NCBI RefSeq assembly: GCF_040412425.1
Contig: NC_089743.1
Location: forward strand, 84,759,971 to 84,823,970
Direction of reading: 5' to 3'
Source of the DNA: Macrobrachium rosenbergii
Taxonomy: Eukaryota > Arthropoda > Malacostraca > Decapoda > Palaemonidae
DNA: 64,000 nt
Made by a program: the position numbers and the translations under genes. Under the pieces are notes generated by a model that made no database searches, was not told the DNA's origin, and worked only from the letters and a program-made list of their open reading frames with translations. Numbering within the stretch: the stretch's first letter is position 1; each line of letters starts with the position of its first letter. This document shows positions 61,203-64,000 of the stretch, piece after piece.

Positions 61203-61891
61203 ATTCTAGCAGTCTTTCACCGAATCAAGGAATGTTTTCCTAGCCTCCACGAAGACTGAAAATATTGTAGAAAAAAATATTTAAAATTGTTTGACACTAA
61301 AAATATTTGATGTCCATGATTCTTGCTGAATTCCCGGAAGGAAGTCTAAAAAAAAAAAAAAACTACAACCCATGGCAACAGTATTTAGCTAGTAACTTAC
61401 AAGTAATTAACATTTTCGAATTCTAGGTTAAAAACTAACCTAAATGAACAAACTTGGTAAATGCAGTAAAGAAAGAAAAAATGTATTTGATTTTCTACGG
61501 GATATTATACATCCTAAAACCTTCAACTTCAAACACTACAGTCAGCTCCCACCTTCAATCCTTTAATTAAAAATCCAAGAGTTCTTTTAATTAGGAAAAA
61601 ACTCGGTGTACAAACCACAAAAGCGTAAAGCAGTATGAAAAATTAATATTTTAGTTTTCGAATCCTTTATATTTCCTTCACCGGTAAGGTTGAAATAAAA
61701 TAGTTAAGAAACTGAAAAAAATATATGCAACTTCAGATTAATATGCCTAAACAGAACCGAAAATGGCACCAGCCTTTTGGCAAAAAGGCTTTAAGGGAAA
61801 TGACGCATAAATTACTTCCACTATTTACTGTATTATTGTTACGGACAAAAGACGGGAAATAAAACTTTTCTCTGGAACGATCAATTTCCAA

Positions 61892-61893
<2 letters not shown>
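61203..61893. other. AT-rich sequence, no gene recognised
   Basis: Contains an A-run at 61350-61362 and a small hairpin, agccttttggcaaaaaggct, at 61771-61790. Confidence 0.4.

Positions 61894-61961
<68 letters not shown>
61894..61961 (+). repeat. (GA)n microsatellite
   Basis: About 68 bp of pure GA. Confidence 0.97.
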
Positions 61962-61964
<3 letters not shown>

Positions 61965-62044
61965 TAAATCTTAGAAGTCTTGAATATTTTGAACACCAAG
62001 GATATATAACCATCAGTCTTTGCTATCAACGCTATGTAGTGCAC

Positions 62045-62114
<70 letters not shown>
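62045..62114 (+). repeat. (GT)n-(GA)n compound microsatellite
   Basis: A short GT run passes directly into about 58 bp of GA. Confidence 0.95.
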
Positions 62115-62115
<1 letters not shown>

Positions 62116-62613
62116 AAATAATGTAAAAATAGAATTGTGACGTCGTTTTACGTTTCTTATGATCAATCTGACAAAACGTTATTCCATAATGCGGTATACT
62201 AAATAATTCTTCAAAATCACTTTTCGCTCCAGGCAAGCATACCAACGTACATAATTACAGAAATGGTCAAAGAAGGGTATCAAATAATCTTTAATGGATT
62301 TTTTAATACTAGAACAAGAAAATAACGTTGTGGTTCTGCCCAAAAATGCAGATAAATAAAATTCGGTTTGTGGGTCATATTCTATTACCAGACTTTAATC
62401 ATGAGGTTGGATAAGGAAATCATACACTTTTATACATAGCACATACGTCTAAGCTACGTGAGAGTTTCAAATATATGCAATTTCGCTTTAAATGAAATCG
62501 TTAATGGGGTACGAACCTAACATTTTATGCCATTTATCTTTTGTTCACTCTGAAAAATATATAATTGCTTCCGTGACAACTATTTTTGGCAGGTTTTTTC
62601 AAACTATCATATA

Positions 62614-62802
<189 letters not shown>

Positions 62803-63845
62803 CTATTGAAGGAAGATTTTGAAACTCTAATAATAAATGCAATATATTAACCCAAAGACATGCTGTGGATGAGACATGTAGATGATATTCTAACATTTTG
62901 AGATGACAGGTGGGGCAATTTCGATGAATTTCTTTTAAAAATTAAATGCACTAGTACCCAGCATCAAATTCAAAGTTGAATGGGAAACAGACAACAAAAT
63001 TGCTTTTCTTGGCGTTGTAATAATTAGCGACACGACAGAATACAAATTTATTGTATACAGAAAACCAACATTTTCACTTTCATACATTCAATATTTTAGT
63101 TATCATGATATTTCTATCAAGATTGGTACAGCCAGCAATTTATTCTTCACAGCCTTACGGATTTGCTCCCAGGATTTCCTGGAAAAGGAAAGGGAACTAA
63201 TCCGTAAGCAGCTGTCACCTTTAAAGTACCCTGACAATATAATTGAGAAAGTGATCCATAAAGCAAACATAATCTTCTACTGTCCCCCTTAAAACAAGAC
63301 TAGAGAGACGCCCAACAATAAAATCAAGGTCCCACACCTAGACAGTATTAAGACGTTGACACAGGCGCTTGGAAACTCTGACCCTTTTGCCTCTACCTAC
63401 CCAAATACCTTAGCAAAATCCCTGGTTAACGTCCAACAGAAGCCAGTCCCCAAAGACACAGTAGTATACAAAGTCCCTTGCCTTGACTGTGACCAATCCT
63501 ACATCGGGTTTACAGGTAAATCACTCTCCCACAGATTAATGCAACATAAACGTTCGGTAAGGTATGGCCAACAGACCTCAGCTATTTTTAACCACATAAA
63601 TAAAATCACAGAATAAATTGGAATTTGTCATGTATAATTTATAGAAGCAATTGTTGGTTCAAAAGCCAGATGGAAGAATCAGCACTGATTAAACAAAGAA
63701 ATACGATGAACCTCTCAAAAGGAGCTTGGGACTCTGATACTATAGATAAAATCTTCCTCCAACCAGCGATTAAGAAGATTAAGAAGCTATCATCTGGAGA
63801 AATGTAACAGCTGACCTCTGGAACTCTTGGTATAAATAAAGCTTT
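62803..63845 (+). mobile_element. Penelope-like element, 5'-truncated
   Basis: The end of a reverse transcriptase is followed, in one nearly open frame, by a GIY-YIG endonuclease, the domain order specific to Penelope-like elements. The left limit is the (AT)n tract. The right limit is near a poly(A)-like signal (aataaagc at about 63834). No long terminal repeat-like copy is visible inside the window. Confidence 0.8.
62863..63807 (+). pseudogene. Penelope-like reverse transcriptase end plus GIY-YIG endonuclease
   Basis: First segment: [12 protein letters not shown], the R-Y-V-D-D-I-L palm motif with His for Tyr, followed by a stop, then [11 protein letters not shown]. After a frameshift near 62945 the frame stays open to 63616 except for one stop at 63291. 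It reads ALVPSIKFKVEWETDNKIAF, LGVVIISDTTEYKF and YRKPTFSLSYI. The endonuclease is VVYKVPCLDCDQSYIGFTGK, with Y-K-x-x-C-x-x-C and Y-I-G, then LSHRLMQHKRSVR with the catalytic Arg region and FNHINK. A last piece (63625-63807, frameshifted) reads IDKIFLQPAIKKIKKL. Three lesions make it inactive, but divergence is low enough to suggest fairly recent activity. Confidence 0.82.
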
Positions 63846-64000
63846 TCTGTAATTCTTATTTCATTCATACTCGCCTGTCGAGGGAGACAGTTGTTCTCCC
63901 AAAATATAGCATTAACTTTCTACCTTTTGGCATTTTTATGGGTTTCTCTTATTAGATGGAAGTCTGTTTTAAAAGAAAATATTTCACAGTCATACACACA
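63846..64000. other. Flank after the Penelope-like element
   Basis: Contains a small inverted repeat, gagggagacag facing ctccc-like sequence near 63880-63900. No feature identified. Confidence 0.3.

Noticed and set aside
63860..63910. Possible hammerhead ribozyme after the Penelope-like element
   Set aside because: Some relatives of this element class carry one, but the core sequences (CTGATGA and GAAA in the right order) are not present here.

Overview
This window is nuclear DNA of a large, repeat-rich animal genome. The content points to a crustacean, most likely a decapod: very long (AT)n and (GA)n/(TC)n microsatellites, several short dispersed repeat families, and decayed copies of DIRS, Penelope-like, non-LTR, hAT and Tc1/mariner elements packed together. 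That taxonomic placement is inference from composition and from repeats that look familiar; nothing here proves the species. Only one gene looks intact.

Layout. 0-2.2 kb: no gene, one faint coiled-coil remnant. 2.2-3.5 kb: a ~155-bp minisatellite ending in an inverted copy. 3.5-5.95 kb: a decayed DIRS retrotransposon on the minus strand (tyrosine recombinase end, RNase H end, inverted repeat flank). 6-9.4 kb: microsatellites, a duplicated microsatellite unit and small dispersed repeats. 10.0-11.1 kb: a non-LTR retrotransposon with a large internal deletion. 11.4-11.85 kb: the 3' end of a broken hAT transposase-like gene. 12.1-15.5 kb: dispersed repeats and a diverged ~0.8-0.9 kb duplication. 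17.7-19.0 kb and 28.9-29.8 kb (minus): two copies of one gag-like ORF1 (a PHD finger is seen in the first; both carry zinc knuckles), both stopping at the same point. 20.8-23.7 kb: a 2.87-kb element with ~125-bp terminal inverted repeats holding a decayed, apparently uncharacterised zinc-binding protein. 24.8-25.2 kb: a Tc1/mariner transposase piece. 27.83-28.76 kb: the intact gene, a small intronless secreted PDGF/VEGF-like cystine-knot protein with a textbook arthropod core promoter (TATA, Inr and DPE at canonical spacing) and a polyadenylation signal.

From about 33.7 to 49 kb the plus strand is conspicuously T- and G-rich, its microsatellites are all (TC)n, and well-formed splice-site pairs appear in plus orientation. 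From about 51 to 61 kb the plus strand becomes A- and C-rich, its microsatellites are (GA)n, and splice-like sites appear in minus orientation, with a pair of CCAAT boxes at 61.03-61.09 kb. I read this as two long convergent, probably noncoding or mostly intronic, transcription units. A very degenerate minisatellite fills 55.0-57.0 kb. The window ends with an (AT)n tract joined to a Penelope-like element carrying the end of its reverse transcriptase and a GIY-YIG endonuclease.

The genes do not form a pathway. The biology here is one signalling-factor gene embedded in a graveyard of mobile elements, plus possible long noncoding transcription.
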